Assembly (NCBI RefSeq): GCF_001695835.1
Contig: NZ_MBSO01000034.1
Coordinates: 1 to 64,000 of the forward strand
Direction: 5' to 3'
Length of the DNA: 64,000 bases
From: Ensifer sp. LC11
GTDB taxonomy: Bacteria > Pseudomonadota > Alphaproteobacteria > Rhizobiales > Rhizobiaceae
Shown here: in pieces, positions 7,798 through 17,015 of the stretch
How the letters are laid out: each line of letters starts with the position of its first letter
Position numbering within the stretch: position 1 is the stretch's first letter
Program-made: the position numbers and the translations under genes
Notes under the pieces: model-generated
What the model was told of the DNA's origin: nothing
What the model saw: only the letters and a program-made list of their open reading frames with translations
Databases searched by the model: none

Positions 7798-10251
7798 TTA
7801 GAACAGGCCGTTGGATCCCGAAGTCACCGCCTGGTTCGCCTGCGGCGAGTTCTTCAGGATCTCTTCCGGCGGCACATACTGGTCGAGCCCGCCGATGACC
7901 GAGAAGGTGTCGGCCGGGCCGGTGCCAGGCTTGAAGGCCTCGATGATCGTGTCCGGCTCACCCTCTTGGGCGGCCATGCCGGTCTTGCGGTTGACGGCGA
8001 CCATGCTCATGCCCTCGGGCACGACGAACTTGCTCGGGCGCGTTCCCTTGACCGCCTCGGTCATGAAATCGTTGAAGATTGGCACGGCGAGGCTGCCGCC
8101 GGTCGCGCCACGACCGAGCGGAGCCGGGTTGTCAAAGCCGAGATAGAGGCCGGCGACCATGTCCGGCGTATAGCCGACGAACCAGGCATCCTTTTCGTCA
8201 TTGGTGGTACCGGTCTTGCCGGCCACCGGACGGTCGAGCTTGATCTTGCCGGCAGCCGTGCCGCGCAGCACTACGCCCTCCATCATCGACGTGATCTGGT
8301 AGGAGGTCATCGGGTCGAGCACCTGCTCGCGGTTGTCGGTCAAAACCGGCTCTTCCTGGCTCTGCCAATCGCCGGCGTTGCAGTTGTCGCAGGTGCGGTC
8401 CTCGTGGCGGAAGATCGTCTTGCCGTAGCGGTCCTGGATGCGGTCGATCAGCGACGGCTTGATCTGCTTGCCGCCATTGGCGAGCACGGAATAGGCCGAG
8501 ACCATGCGCAGGACCGTCGTTTCGCCGGAGCCCAGCGACATCGCGAGCAGCGGCGGCATCTTGTCGTAGATGCCGAAGCGCTCGGCATATTCGGCGACGA
8601 GGTTCATGCCCATGTCGTTGGCGAGGCGAACCGTCATCAGGTTGCGCGACTTCTCGATGCCTAGGCGCAGCGTCGACGGGCCGGCCGAGCCGCCGCCGTA
8701 GTTTTCCGGGCGCCAGACCTGACCGCCCGCGACGATCTCGATCGGAGCGTCGAGAATGACCGACGCCGGCGTGTAGCCATTATCGAGTGCCGCCGCATAG
8801 ACGAAAGGCTTGAACGACGAGCCCGGCTGGCGCATGGCCTGGGTCGCGCGGTTGAATTCCGACTGGCCATAGGAGAAGCCGCCGACCATCGCAAGAACAC
8901 GGCCCGTCTGCGGATCCATGGCGACAAGGCCACCCTGCACCTTCGGCGGCTGGCGCAGGCGGTACGCGCCCTTCTCCGGCAGCGGCTCGACATAGACGAC
9001 GTCGCCAGCACCGAACACGCCCTCAGGCGACTTCGCCGATTTGCGGTCGCCGTTGGCGGAACGGTAGGCCCACTGCATGTTCTTGGCGGAGATGTGCCCG
9101 GTGACGCGGTCCGCAACAATCTTGCCTGAGGCTTCCTTGTCCGGCTGGATGCCGATCTCGGCACCCTGCGCATCGACCGACAGAACGACGGCGAGCTTCC
9201 ACTCCGGCACATCGCTGAAGGCGACAACCGCGCCGAGCGGCTCGCCCCAGTCGCCGCCGATCTCGATCGTCTTGACCGGTCCGTGGAAGCCGCGGCGCTC
9301 GTCATAGGTCAACAGGCCAGCCTGAAGGGCCTTGCGCGCCGCAGTCTGCAAACGCGGATCCAGCGAGGTACGGACCGAGAGGCCGCCTTCGTAGAGGGCG
9401 TTGTCGCCGTATTTCTGGATGATTTGGCGGCGAACTTCCTCCGCGAAGAAGTCGGACGCAAAGAGGTGCGCGCCGCCGCGGCGCGGATTGACGCCGAGCG
9501 GCTGCTTCTTGGCCTCCTCGCCGTCGGCCTTGGTGACGTAGCCGTTCTCCACCATACGGTCGATCACCCAGTTGCGGCGCTCGATGGCGGCTTCGGTCTT
9601 GCGGAACGGATGGTAGTTGGCCGGGCCCTTCGGAAGCGCCGCGAGATAGGCGGTCTCTGCGATGGTCAGCTCGGTGACCGACTTATCGAAATAGGTAAGC
9701 GCCGCGCCAGCAATACCGTAGGAATTGAGACCGAAGAAGATCTCGTTGAGGTAGAGCTCGAGAATGCGATCCTTGCTATAGGCCTGCTCGATTCGGAAGG
9801 ACAGGATCGCTTCCTTGACCTTGCGGTCGATCGTCTGGTCGGAGGACAGGAGGAAGTTCTTCGCCACCTGCTGTGTAATCGTTGACGCGCCGACCGGCCG
9901 CCGGCCAGAGCCGAAATTCTGCAGGTTCACCGCGATGGCGCGCGCCAGGCCGGTGATGTCAACGCCCGGATGCTGGTAGAAGTTCTTGTCTTCCGCCGAG
10001 ATGAAGGCCGCCTTGACACGATCCGGAATGGCCTGGATCGGCAGGTAGAGGCGCCGCTCGCGCGCATACTCGGCCATCAGCGCACCGTTACCGGCATGGA
10101 AGCGCGTCGTTACCGGCGGCGAGTATTTGGCCAGCACCTCATAGTCGGGCAGATCCTTGGTGACGACGCCCAGATAAAGCGCCGCGGCCGCGGCCACGCC
10201 AAGCAGCAGAAACGCACCAATCCCGAAGAAATATCCAATCAGCCTGATCAT
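7798..10251 (-). CDS. mrcA: Penicillin-binding protein 1A (bifunctional glycosyltransferase/transpeptidase)
   Basis: Class A PBP that polymerises lipid II into glycan strands and crosslinks them in the periplasm. The 817 residues comprise a short cytoplasmic end and one membrane anchor (residues 5-28), then glycosyltransferase family 51 (EDKNFYQHPG with catalytic Glu; STITQQVAKNFLLS; KVKEAILSFRIEQ). An OB-like insert follows, then the transpeptidase with Ser in QPGSSFKPFVYAAALDNG, a KSRN triad and KTGTTNDEKDAW. Start MIRLIGYFFG fits the family. It lies directly downstream of amiC, so the two wall genes may be coordinated. Confidence 0.95.
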   Translation of the reverse strand: MIRLIGYFFGIGAFLLLGVAAAAALYLGVVTKDLPDYEVLAKYSPPVTTRFHAGNGALMAEYARERRLYLPIQAIPDRVKAAFISAEDKNFYQHPGVDITGLARAIAVNLQNFGSGRRPVGASTITQQVAKNFLLSSDQTIDRKVKEAILSFRIEQAYSKDRILELYLNEIFFGLNSYGIAGAALTYFDKSVTELTIAETAYLAALPKGPANYHPFRKTEAAIERRNWVIDRMVENGYVTKADGEEAKKQPLGVNPRRGGAHLFASDFFAEEVRRQIIQKYGDNALYEGGLSVRTSLDPRLQTAARKALQAGLLTYDERRGFHGPVKTIEIGGDWGEPLGAVVAFSDVPEWKLAVVLSVDAQGAEIGIQPDKEASGKIVADRVTGHISAKNMQWAYRSANGDRKSAKSPEGVFGAGDVVYVEPLPEKGAYRLRQPPKVQGGLVAMDPQTGRVLAMVGGFSYGQSEFNRATQAMRQPGSSFKPFVYAAALDNGYTPASVILDAPIEIVAGGQVWRPENYGGGSAGPSTLRLGIEKSRNLMTVRLANDMGMNLVAEYAERFGIYDKMPPLLAMSLGSGETTVLRMVSAYSVLANGGKQIKPSLIDRIQDRYGKTIFRHEDRTCDNCNAGDWQSQEEPVLTDNREQVLDPMTSYQITSMMEGVVLRGTAAGKIKLDRPVAGKTGTTNDEKDAWFVGYTPDMVAGLYLGFDNPAPLGRGATGGSLAVPIFNDFMTEAVKGTRPSKFVVPEGMSMVAVNRKTGMAAQEGEPDTIIEAFKPGTGPADTFSVIGGLDQYVPPEEILKNSPQANQAVTSGSNGLF

Positions 10252-10580
10252 CAGTCAGATACCAGTACCTTCATTATCGTCCAATCGCCGGACCGCCAGC
10301 ACAAATTCTGTCCCGCCGGCTCGCATTGCGCCGGCCCGACCAAACTCTTCCGTCAGAAATCGTCTGGCGTGGCGGCTTCCCGCAGCCCGGCCCCTCATAT
10401 GGTGAGGAACCCCAGGCTTCAACTCGTTTCTCAACAAATCAGGGCGCAATTCCGGTTACGTCCGGGATTGTGCATAAAATAGGGCTTGTTTCCGATTATA
10501 GCGTGCGCATCCAGTTGAAAAGCATAGCGCTGTTACCGGGGCGACACAAATCACTTCGTCGCCGCGCATGCCTTCAAGCG
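10252..10580 (-). promoter_or_regulatory. Intergenic region with candidate mrcA promoter
   Basis: These 329 bases between amiC and mrcA contain no plausible gene. On the minus strand a perfect -10 hexamer TATAAT occurs at 10500-10495, but the -35 side (GCTTTT or TTTTCA, depending on spacing) is weak. A transcript from here would give mrcA a leader of about 240 bases. No other structure stands out. Confidence 0.4.
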
Positions 10581-11825
10581 TCAACCGCCGCTTGCGACGG
10601 CCTGCTCGCGGTAACGCTGAACCGCAACCGCAAGACGCTCGGAAACCTTCTTGCGCCACTCCGGATCCAAAAGCAGCTTCTCGTCCTCCTTGTTCGACAG
10701 GAAGCCCAGTTCCAAGAGGATTGACGGCACATCAGGCGCTTGCAGCACACGGAAACCGGCGAAACGGTGGGGGTTGTTGATGAGGTTGATCTGCCCTTCG
10801 AAGGAAGAAACGACCGCGCGCGCCATGTTGACCGAGAACGCCTGGGTCTCGCGACGCGTCAGGTCGATGAGGATATCGGCGACCTCCGCAGGCTCGCTCT
10901 GCAGCGGCACTCCGGCGATCTCGTCGGACAGGTTTTCACGGTCAGCGAGACTTGCGGCCAGGTGGTCCGAAGCCTTGTCGGAAATCGTGTAGACCGTAGC
11001 GCCGCGGATTTCCTTCTGCCGAAGCGCATCGGCATGGAGCGAAATGAAGAGATTGGCGCCCCTGTTGCGTGCGATCTGAACGCGCTGGGGCAACGAGAGA
11101 AAGACGTCCTTGTCGCGGGTGAGAAAGGCCTCGATCCCGGTCCCCCGGTTGAGCGCCTCGACGAGATCCATCGCAAATGCCAGAGTGACGTGCTTCTCCT
11201 CCGTCTTCGTCTCACTTGCGAGCGCACCGGTATCGATGCCGCCGTGGCCGGCGTCGATCGCGATGATGAAGGGGCCGCCCTCCTTGGTAGGCGCAACGGC
11301 GACCGGCCTATCGGTTTTGGCGGCAGCAACCGATCCGGTCCACTGCTGCTCGCCGAGAAGCGCATCGAAGCGGGCCTGGTCGACCCGTTCGGCATCAAGG
11401 ACGAGGCGATAGCCCTTGCCCCCCTCCTCGGCGATCACTTCCGCATGCGTCACCGCAACCGGGCCGGTGGCCGAAAGGACGATGCGCGAGCTTCCGGCAC
11501 CCATGCCGCCATAGCGGATCGCGTCGAACAGGCCGCGTGGCTCGAGGCTATCCGATTTCAGACCGAAAGCCGTTTCCGGCAGATCGACGACAACGCGAAC
11601 GGGATCGGCCACGTAGTGAAGAGAGAATTCGGGCTTGCGGTCGAACTGAACCACGACCCGGGTGCGGGCGTCGTCACCGGCGATGCGCGCGCCAAACGCG
11701 AGCAACGGACCCGGCTCGACGGCGTTGGCGGCCGGCACGCTCAACAGGAGACTGCCCGCGACCAGCGACGCACTCAGCAAGCGCCAACTCGGGCGCGGCA
11801 ACAACGACAACAGCGAACTACGCAT
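10581..11825 (-). CDS. amiC: N-acetylmuramoyl-L-alanine amidase, AmiC type
   Basis: Periplasmic zinc amidase that splits the septal murein during daughter-cell separation. With the ATG at 11825 the product is 414 residues: signal peptide (SWRLLSASLVAGSLLL, cut near ANAVEPG), an AMIN domain (about residues 40-140) that targets the division site, and Amidase_3. Zinc and catalytic residues are visible in IAIDAGHGG, the Glu of TKTEEKHV, the His of NLFISLHADA and the Glu of LLELGFLSNKED. A GTG at 11846 with GGAG upstream is an alternative start. It lies upstream of mrcA on the same strand. Confidence 0.9.
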   Translation of the reverse strand: MRSSLLSLLPRPSWRLLSASLVAGSLLLSVPAANAVEPGPLLAFGARIAGDDARTRVVVQFDRKPEFSLHYVADPVRVVVDLPETAFGLKSDSLEPRGLFDAIRYGGMGAGSSRIVLSATGPVAVTHAEVIAEEGGKGYRLVLDAERVDQARFDALLGEQQWTGSVAAAKTDRPVAVAPTKEGGPFIIAIDAGHGGIDTGALASETKTEEKHVTLAFAMDLVEALNRGTGIEAFLTRDKDVFLSLPQRVQIARNRGANLFISLHADALRQKEIRGATVYTISDKASDHLAASLADRENLSDEIAGVPLQSEPAEVADILIDLTRRETQAFSVNMARAVVSSFEGQINLINNPHRFAGFRVLQAPDVPSILLELGFLSNKEDEKLLLDPEWRKKVSERLAVAVQRYREQAVASGG

Positions 11826-12571
11826 ACAAACCGCCAAAGGTTTCACCTCGGGCTCTCCACCACTTTCCCAGGGATCGGACGGCGGCCGACGCGCAACCGC
11901 GAATACATGATTGATCAATGAACCCTTATGGTTAACCAAAGCTTGACAAAGATCATGCTCCGCACGCGGCCGAGACGATCGATTCTTCCTTCGCCGACCT
12001 ACTCCACGAGGACAAGCGAATCGATCATTATTGTGGCGGCGCGGGCTTTTCCCTTGCCAATGTGACATAGAAAACATAAAAGCGTCACAAGGAGAAAGTG
12101 TTGACGGGATAGAACAGTCGACCGGGCAGCCGGAGCTTCTCCAAAGCTTGGCGCCAGGGAGTGATCGAACCGGATTGACCGGTTAAACGTATCGCACTTC
12201 CGCGGTCGCAAGGTGTTCATCCGCCGTCGCTGCATTTCCTCCCCGTACACTGGATCGCAAATTTCCGGCGGTGGCCGGAGTTCTTGATGGTGATTTTTCA
12301 CCAGCGCCCGCAAGCGGGCGTATTCATCGGGTCTTCATGAGACCTTGGACATTGGCATTCTTGTTTGGTCATTGATGTTGACTCAGCAGTATCGGTCAGA
12401 AGTAGAGCGGCCCCGGGACAGTCATGTTCCCGCTGTCGTCTGGCTGCTGCACCATCGCCTGCACCAAACAGGAACTTTCATATCCGGCACACCTATTGAC
12501 GTGTTTGGCAGCCTTCCCAAGGAAGCAGGTCTGTCTCCCGTCCCGCTGGTGCGCCGAGGAGCACAGCTTAG
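11826..12571 (+). other. Long intergenic region and rne 5' leader
   Basis: A 746-base gap between divergent amiC and rne without a convincing ORF. Three hairpins lie almost end to end on the plus strand: TGGTGA/TCACCA (12288-12303), CGCCCGC/GCGGGCG (12305-12320) and GGTCT/AGACC (12330-12344). In enterobacteria the rne leader is structured and mediates RNase E autoregulation; a similar role here is inferred. A TTGACG at about 12102 is a weak promoter candidate. Confidence 0.5.
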
Positions 12572-15364
12572 ATGGCAGAGAAAATGCTTATCGATGCGTC
12601 TCACTCCGAGGAGACGCGCGTCGTTGTCGTTCGCGGGAACCGCATAGAAGAATTCGACTTCGAGTCGGAACATAAGAAACAAATCCGCGGCAATATCTAT
12701 CTGGCGAAGGTCACCCGGGTGGAGCCGTCGCTCCAAGCCGCCTTCGTCGACTATGGCGGCAACCGTCATGGATTTCTGGCTTTCGCCGAAATTCACCCCG
12801 ACTACTACCAGATCCCGCTTGCCGATCGTCAGGCCCTGTTGAAGGCCGAAGCGGAAGAAGCGCGGCGCGACGACGACATCGAGCATGTCGAAACGGCGCC
12901 CGCCCCGGCAAGCGAACTTTCCGTCCCCGTCGATCTCGAAGTGGCAGCGGAAGTCGAACTGCAGTCCGTAGAAGCAGCTGCCGCTGCCGAACCGGTCGTC
13001 GAGGAAGAAGCGCCGGCCGAAAAGCCGAAGGCAAAGCCGAAGCGCACCCGCAAGACCAAGGCTAAGGCCGCGGAAGAAGCAGCGGCAGCATCCACCGATG
13101 GCGACGAGAGCAACAGCGGCGAAATGGCCGCGATGGTTGATACCGACGCTATCTCCGAGGACGTCGACAGCCGTCGTCGCCATGACGATGACGACGATGA
13201 CGACGACAGCCACGATGGCGAAAAGGAAATCATCGAATCCGTCGGCGCCGAAGACGCCATGGAAGAGGTTCCCGACCGCCAGACCCGCAAGCCCCGCAAG
13301 CAATACCGCATCCAGGAAGTCATCAAACGCCGGCAGATCCTGCTCGTGCAGGTGGCCAAGGAAGAACGCGGCAACAAGGGCGCTGCGCTGACGACCTATC
13401 TGTCGCTGGCCGGCCGCTACTCGGTGCTGATGCCGAACACGGCGCGCGGCGGCGGCATCTCCCGCAAGATCACCAACCTTCAGGACCGCAAGCGTCTGAA
13501 GGAAATCGCGCGCGGCCTCGAAGTGCCGCAAGGCATGGGCGTCATCCTGCGCACGGCCGGTGCCAACCGCACCAAGGTCGAGATCAAGCGCGACTTCGAA
13601 TATCTGATGCGCCTGTGGGAGAACGTCCGCACGCTGACGCTCAATTCCACGGCCCCTTGCCTCGTCTACGAGGAAGGCAGCCTGATCAAGCGCTCGATCC
13701 GCGATCTCTACAACAAGGACATCAGCGAGATCATCGTTTCCGGCGAGGAAGGCTACAAGGAAGCCAAAGGCTTCATGAAGATGCTGATGCCGAGCCACGC
13801 CAAGGTGGTTCAGCCCTACCGCGACGTGCATCCGATCTTCTCGCGCTCCGGCATCGAGGCACAGCTCGATCGCATGCTGCAGCCGCAGGTGACGCTGAAG
13901 TCCGGCGGTTACATCATCATCAACCAGACCGAAGCGCTGGTTTCGATCGACGTCAACTCCGGTCGTTCGACCCGCGAGCACTCGATCGAAGACACCGCGC
14001 TGCAGACCAACCTTGAAGCAGCCGAGGAAGTTGCGCGCCAGCTGCGCCTGCGCGACCTTGCCGGTCTCGTGGTCATCGACTTCATCGACATGGAAGAAAA
14101 GCGCAACAACCGCGCTGTCGAGAAAAAGCTGAAGGACTGCCTGAAGAACGATCGCGCCCGCATCCAGGTCGGTCGCATCTCGCATTTCGGCCTGCTCGAA
14201 ATGTCGCGCCAGCGCATCCGCGCTTCTGTGCTCGAATCGACGATGCAGACCTGCCCGCACTGCAACGGCACGGGCCACGTTCGCTCGCAGTCCTCCGTTG
14301 CCCTGCACGTTCTGCGCGGCATCGAAGAGTATCTGCTCAAGAACACCACGCACGACATCACCGTACGCACCATCCCCGATATCGCGCTCTACCTGCTCAA
14401 CCAGAAGCGCGGCACGATCATGGACTACGAGGCCCGCTTCGGCGTCTCGATCATCATCGAGGCTGATGCCCATGTCGGTGCGCAGCACTTCGCGATCGAT
14501 CGCGGCGAACCGGTCGAAAACCCGGTCAAGATCGAGCAGCTCCTGCATTTCGAGCCGGAGCCGGAAGAAGAAGATGACGTCGTGATCGAAGAGGATCTCG
14601 ACGAGGAAGAAGCAGAAGAAATCGTCGGCGAGCAGCGCCAGGAGCAACCGAAGGCCGCGGCTCAGTCCGACGACCAGGGCGGACGCAAGCGCAAGCGCCG
14701 TCGCCGCCGTCGCGGCAAGGGTGGCCAGCAGGCCGAGGGCGGCGTCACGCAGGTCTCCGAAGCAGCATCCGACACCGACGACGGTGCCGACGAGGGTGAA
14801 GCGGACGACGAGGGTGTTGATGCCGACTCCACGACCGCCGATGGCGACCAGAAGCGCAAGCGCCGTCGCCGCGGCAAGCGTGGCGGTCGTCGCAATCGTC
14901 CAGAGGGAGAAGGTGAAGGCCAACTCGACGCCGACGCGGAAACGGCTAGCGATGAAGCCGATGAGACGGAGAGCGTAGACGCTCCGGTCTCTGCTGCCGA
15001 AGCTGAAGTGGCGGTCGCGGTTGAGGAAACGGTCGCGGTGGTCGAGGAAGCCGAAGCGGCGGAAGCAAAGCCCGCCAAGCCGAAACGGACCCGCAAGAAG
15101 GCTGTGAAGGTCGAGGAACCGGTCGCAAGCGCTGACGAAGCTGCCCAAGCGGCAGTCGAAGACCAGCCGGCAGTCGCCGTCGAGGCGGTGGAAGAGGCTG
15201 TGGCCGATCTCGCCGAAGCCAAGCCGACGCGGGCGAACCGCGACCTTTCGAAGATTGCTTCGGAACCGGTTGTGACGTCGAGCGCAACCAAGCCCGAGGG
15301 CGAAGAAGAAGATTCGACCAAGCCGAAAAAGGGCGGCTGGTGGCAGCGCCGCGGCTTCTTCTAA
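12572..15364 (+). CDS. rne: Ribonuclease E
   Basis: Endonuclease that starts mRNA decay and processes rRNA and tRNA precursors; scaffold of the degradosome. The 930-residue product has an S1 domain split by an acidic/basic disordered insert of about 160 residues (roughly 90-248), which includes eight Asp in a row. The 5'-sensor and DNase I-like catalytic domain follow, with SIDVNSGR and VVIDFIDM supplying the metal-binding Asp residues. The zinc-link CPHCNGTGH comes next, then a C-terminal half rich in Arg, Glu and Ala (GGRKRKRRRRRRGKGG) typical of RNA and partner binding. The start is the first of two close ATGs. It is transcribed alone. Confidence 0.96.
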   Translation: MAEKMLIDASHSEETRVVVVRGNRIEEFDFESEHKKQIRGNIYLAKVTRVEPSLQAAFVDYGGNRHGFLAFAEIHPDYYQIPLADRQALLKAEAEEARRDDDIEHVETAPAPASELSVPVDLEVAAEVELQSVEAAAAAEPVVEEEAPAEKPKAKPKRTRKTKAKAAEEAAAASTDGDESNSGEMAAMVDTDAISEDVDSRRRHDDDDDDDDSHDGEKEIIESVGAEDAMEEVPDRQTRKPRKQYRIQEVIKRRQILLVQVAKEERGNKGAALTTYLSLAGRYSVLMPNTARGGGISRKITNLQDRKRLKEIARGLEVPQGMGVILRTAGANRTKVEIKRDFEYLMRLWENVRTLTLNSTAPCLVYEEGSLIKRSIRDLYNKDISEIIVSGEEGYKEAKGFMKMLMPSHAKVVQPYRDVHPIFSRSGIEAQLDRMLQPQVTLKSGGYIIINQTEALVSIDVNSGRSTREHSIEDTALQTNLEAAEEVARQLRLRDLAGLVVIDFIDMEEKRNNRAVEKKLKDCLKNDRARIQVGRISHFGLLEMSRQRIRASVLESTMQTCPHCNGTGHVRSQSSVALHVLRGIEEYLLKNTTHDITVRTIPDIALYLLNQKRGTIMDYEARFGVSIIIEADAHVGAQHFAIDRGEPVENPVKIEQLLHFEPEPEEEDDVVIEEDLDEEEAEEIVGEQRQEQPKAAAQSDDQGGRKRKRRRRRRGKGGQQAEGGVTQVSEAASDTDDGADEGEADDEGVDADSTTADGDQKRKRRRRGKRGGRRNRPEGEGEGQLDADAETASDEADETESVDAPVSAAEAEVAVAVEETVAVVEEAEAAEAKPAKPKRTRKKAVKVEEPVASADEAAQAAVEDQPAVAVEAVEEAVADLAEAKPTRANRDLSKIASEPVVTSSATKPEGEEEDSTKPKKGGWWQRRGFF

Positions 15365-15382
15365 GAAGCCGCCCTCCGGTTC

Positions 15383-15434
15383 CTAGAGCATCCCGCTCTC
15401 AAGTGGGTCCATGCGAGGCGGAAAGATGCTCTAG
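15383..15434. repeat. Intergenic inverted-repeat element, CTAGAGCATC type
   Basis: CTAGAGCATC (15383-15392) is matched by GATGCTCTAG (15425-15434), perfect 10-bp arms around a GC-rich middle containing CCGCTC and GGCGG. It lies 19 bases after the rne stop and directly before a second element of another type, giving a mosaic arrangement as described for rhizobial intergenic repeats. Confidence 0.7.
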
Positions 15435-15444
15435 AATCAAAGTG

Positions 15445-15487
15445 CTAGAGCGTCCTTGGTGCGTTCATATGAACGCACGGCGCTCTG
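15445..15487. repeat. Rhizobial intergenic palindromic repeat (copy 2)
   Basis: CTAGAGCG...CGCTCT arms enclose GTGCGTTCATATGAACGCAC, a perfect 20-bp palindrome (15459-15478). This is the best copy of the element also seen at 2488 and, in reduced form, at 25174. Confidence 0.75.
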
Positions 15488-15538
15488 GTCGATGCCGAAT
15501 CAGGAACCGCAGCGCTGAACGCGAAAATTCGTAAAACG

Positions 15539-15568
15539 AGAAAGGCCCGGATCGCTCCGGGCCTTTCT
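15539..15568. terminator. Bidirectional terminator between rne and aminotransferase
   Basis: AAAGGCCCGG (from 15541) pairs with CCGGGCCTTT around ATCGCT, with A and T runs on either side. It ends rne on the plus strand and the convergent aminotransferase gene on the minus strand. Confidence 0.85.
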
Positions 15569-15625
15569 TCTTGGGTGACGGTGAAAGCTGCGGGCCATGT
15601 CCGCCGCTGCCTTTCGATCAGGCAT

Positions 15626-16783
15626 TCAAGAAAGCCAGCGGGCGATCCTGTCCATCGCCTCAGCCATGTCAGCCTCAGCGCCGGCGTAGGAAAAGCGCAT
15701 GGTGCGGTGCCCCTCCAACGGATCAAAATCGAAACCTGGCGTCGCTGCGACATTGATTTCGGCCAGCATCCGGCGCGCGAACGCCATGCTGTCATTGGTA
15801 AAGCGGCTGACATCGGCATAGGCATAGAAGGCGCCATCCATCGGCGAGGCGATGGAAAATCCGATCTCCGGCAGGCGCTTCAAAAGCAATTCCCGATTGG
15901 CCGCATAGGCAGCCTTGTACCGGTCGAGTTCCTCGTGGGCGTCGAGTGCAGCCTCGGCCGCTATCTGCGACAGTTCCGGCGGTGAAATATAGAGGCTCTG
16001 GGCAATCCGTTCGAAGCCACGCACCTTGTCGGCCGGCAGCACCATCCAACCGATCCGCCAGCCGGTCATGCAGTAGTATTTCGAGAAGGAGTTGATGACG
16101 ACGACGTCGTCGGTGACTTCAAGCGCGCTTGCCTCTTCGCCAGCAAAGGTCAGCCCGTGATAGATCTCATCCGAGATGAAGGCGATCGCTTCCGCGCGGC
16201 AATAGTCAGCCAGTGCCTTGAGGCCCGCTCGGCCCGTCACGGTGCCGGTCGGATTGGCAGGGCTCGCCAGCAGTACGCCCTTCAACGGTCGGCCAACCTT
16301 TGCGGCCGCGCGCGCCAGACTTTCCGGTGTCAGGGTGAAGCCGGTCTCGGCATTGGCTTCGACCTCGACAACGGTCAAACCGAGCGCTGCGAGGATGTTG
16401 CGATAGGCAGGATAACCAGGGCGAGCAATGGCGACGCAATCGCCGGGATCGAAAAGCGCCAGAAAGGCGAGGTTGAAGCCGGCGGACGAGCCGGTTGTCA
16501 CGGCGACCCGCTGCGGATCCAGGTGGATGCCATGGCGCTTTTCATAATGACGGGCAATTGCGGTGCGCAACGACAGAGTTCCGAGCGCGTCGGTATAACC
16601 GAGCCGACCATGCTCCAGGGCTTTGCGCGCGGCGTCCAATGCCGCCTTGGGTGCCGGATGCGCCGGCTGTCCGACGGCCATGGAGATCACCGGATGGCCG
16701 GCATCGCGGCGGCGGGTCGCCTCCGCCAGCACATCCATCGCGTGAAAGGGCTCAACGGCGCTTCGTTTTGACAAGTCTATCAC
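15626..16783 (-). CDS. Class I/II PLP-dependent aminotransferase
   Basis: A fold-type I aminotransferase of the aspartate/aromatic aminotransferase superfamily, 385 residues. Visible are GQPAHPAPK, the PLP phosphate loop TTGSSAGFNLAF, SPANPTGTV with the Asn contacting PLP, SDEIYHGL with Asp/Tyr, and the PLP-lysine in SFSKYYCMTGWRIGW; the substrate-binding Arg is in TMRFSYAG. The GTG start has GAGGA seven bases upstream. The substrate cannot be assigned from sequence. It is convergent with rne and divergent from the DsbA-like gene. Confidence 0.88.
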   Translation of the reverse strand: MIDLSKRSAVEPFHAMDVLAEATRRRDAGHPVISMAVGQPAHPAPKAALDAARKALEHGRLGYTDALGTLSLRTAIARHYEKRHGIHLDPQRVAVTTGSSAGFNLAFLALFDPGDCVAIARPGYPAYRNILAALGLTVVEVEANAETGFTLTPESLARAAAKVGRPLKGVLLASPANPTGTVTGRAGLKALADYCRAEAIAFISDEIYHGLTFAGEEASALEVTDDVVVINSFSKYYCMTGWRIGWMVLPADKVRGFERIAQSLYISPPELSQIAAEAALDAHEELDRYKAAYAANRELLLKRLPEIGFSIASPMDGAFYAYADVSRFTNDSMAFARRMLAEINVAATPGFDFDPLEGHRTMRFSYAGAEADMAEAMDRIARWLS

Positions 16784-17015
16784 GGGAAATCCTCGATATG
16801 CGGCTGCTCACAAGCCCTTTGCCCGATGAAAATGACCTTCACAAGTCCGCGAGTGCCGTATTTCCGCCGATTTTGCCGTTTCGTTTCCGCGGCACCCACC
16901 CTATGCTGCCGGCATATTGCGGATACGAGGAATCCTGTTGCCTTTCCGAACAGTCGGTTGACCCGGCGACACGCGATGGACGACACACGGGATACGCAAG
17001 GACAACGAGGTAGAA

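Noticed and set aside
12840-13260. Possible phase-variable repeat in rne (GAC/GAT tract)
   Set aside because: Units are mixed codons in a trinucleotide phase, so slippage would not shift frame; kept only as a note on the insert.
12422-15148. 908-codon open frame antisense to rne
   Set aside because: It mirrors the rne codons in a GC-rich gene where stops are rare on the other strand. It has low-complexity content and no known fold; rne is certain.
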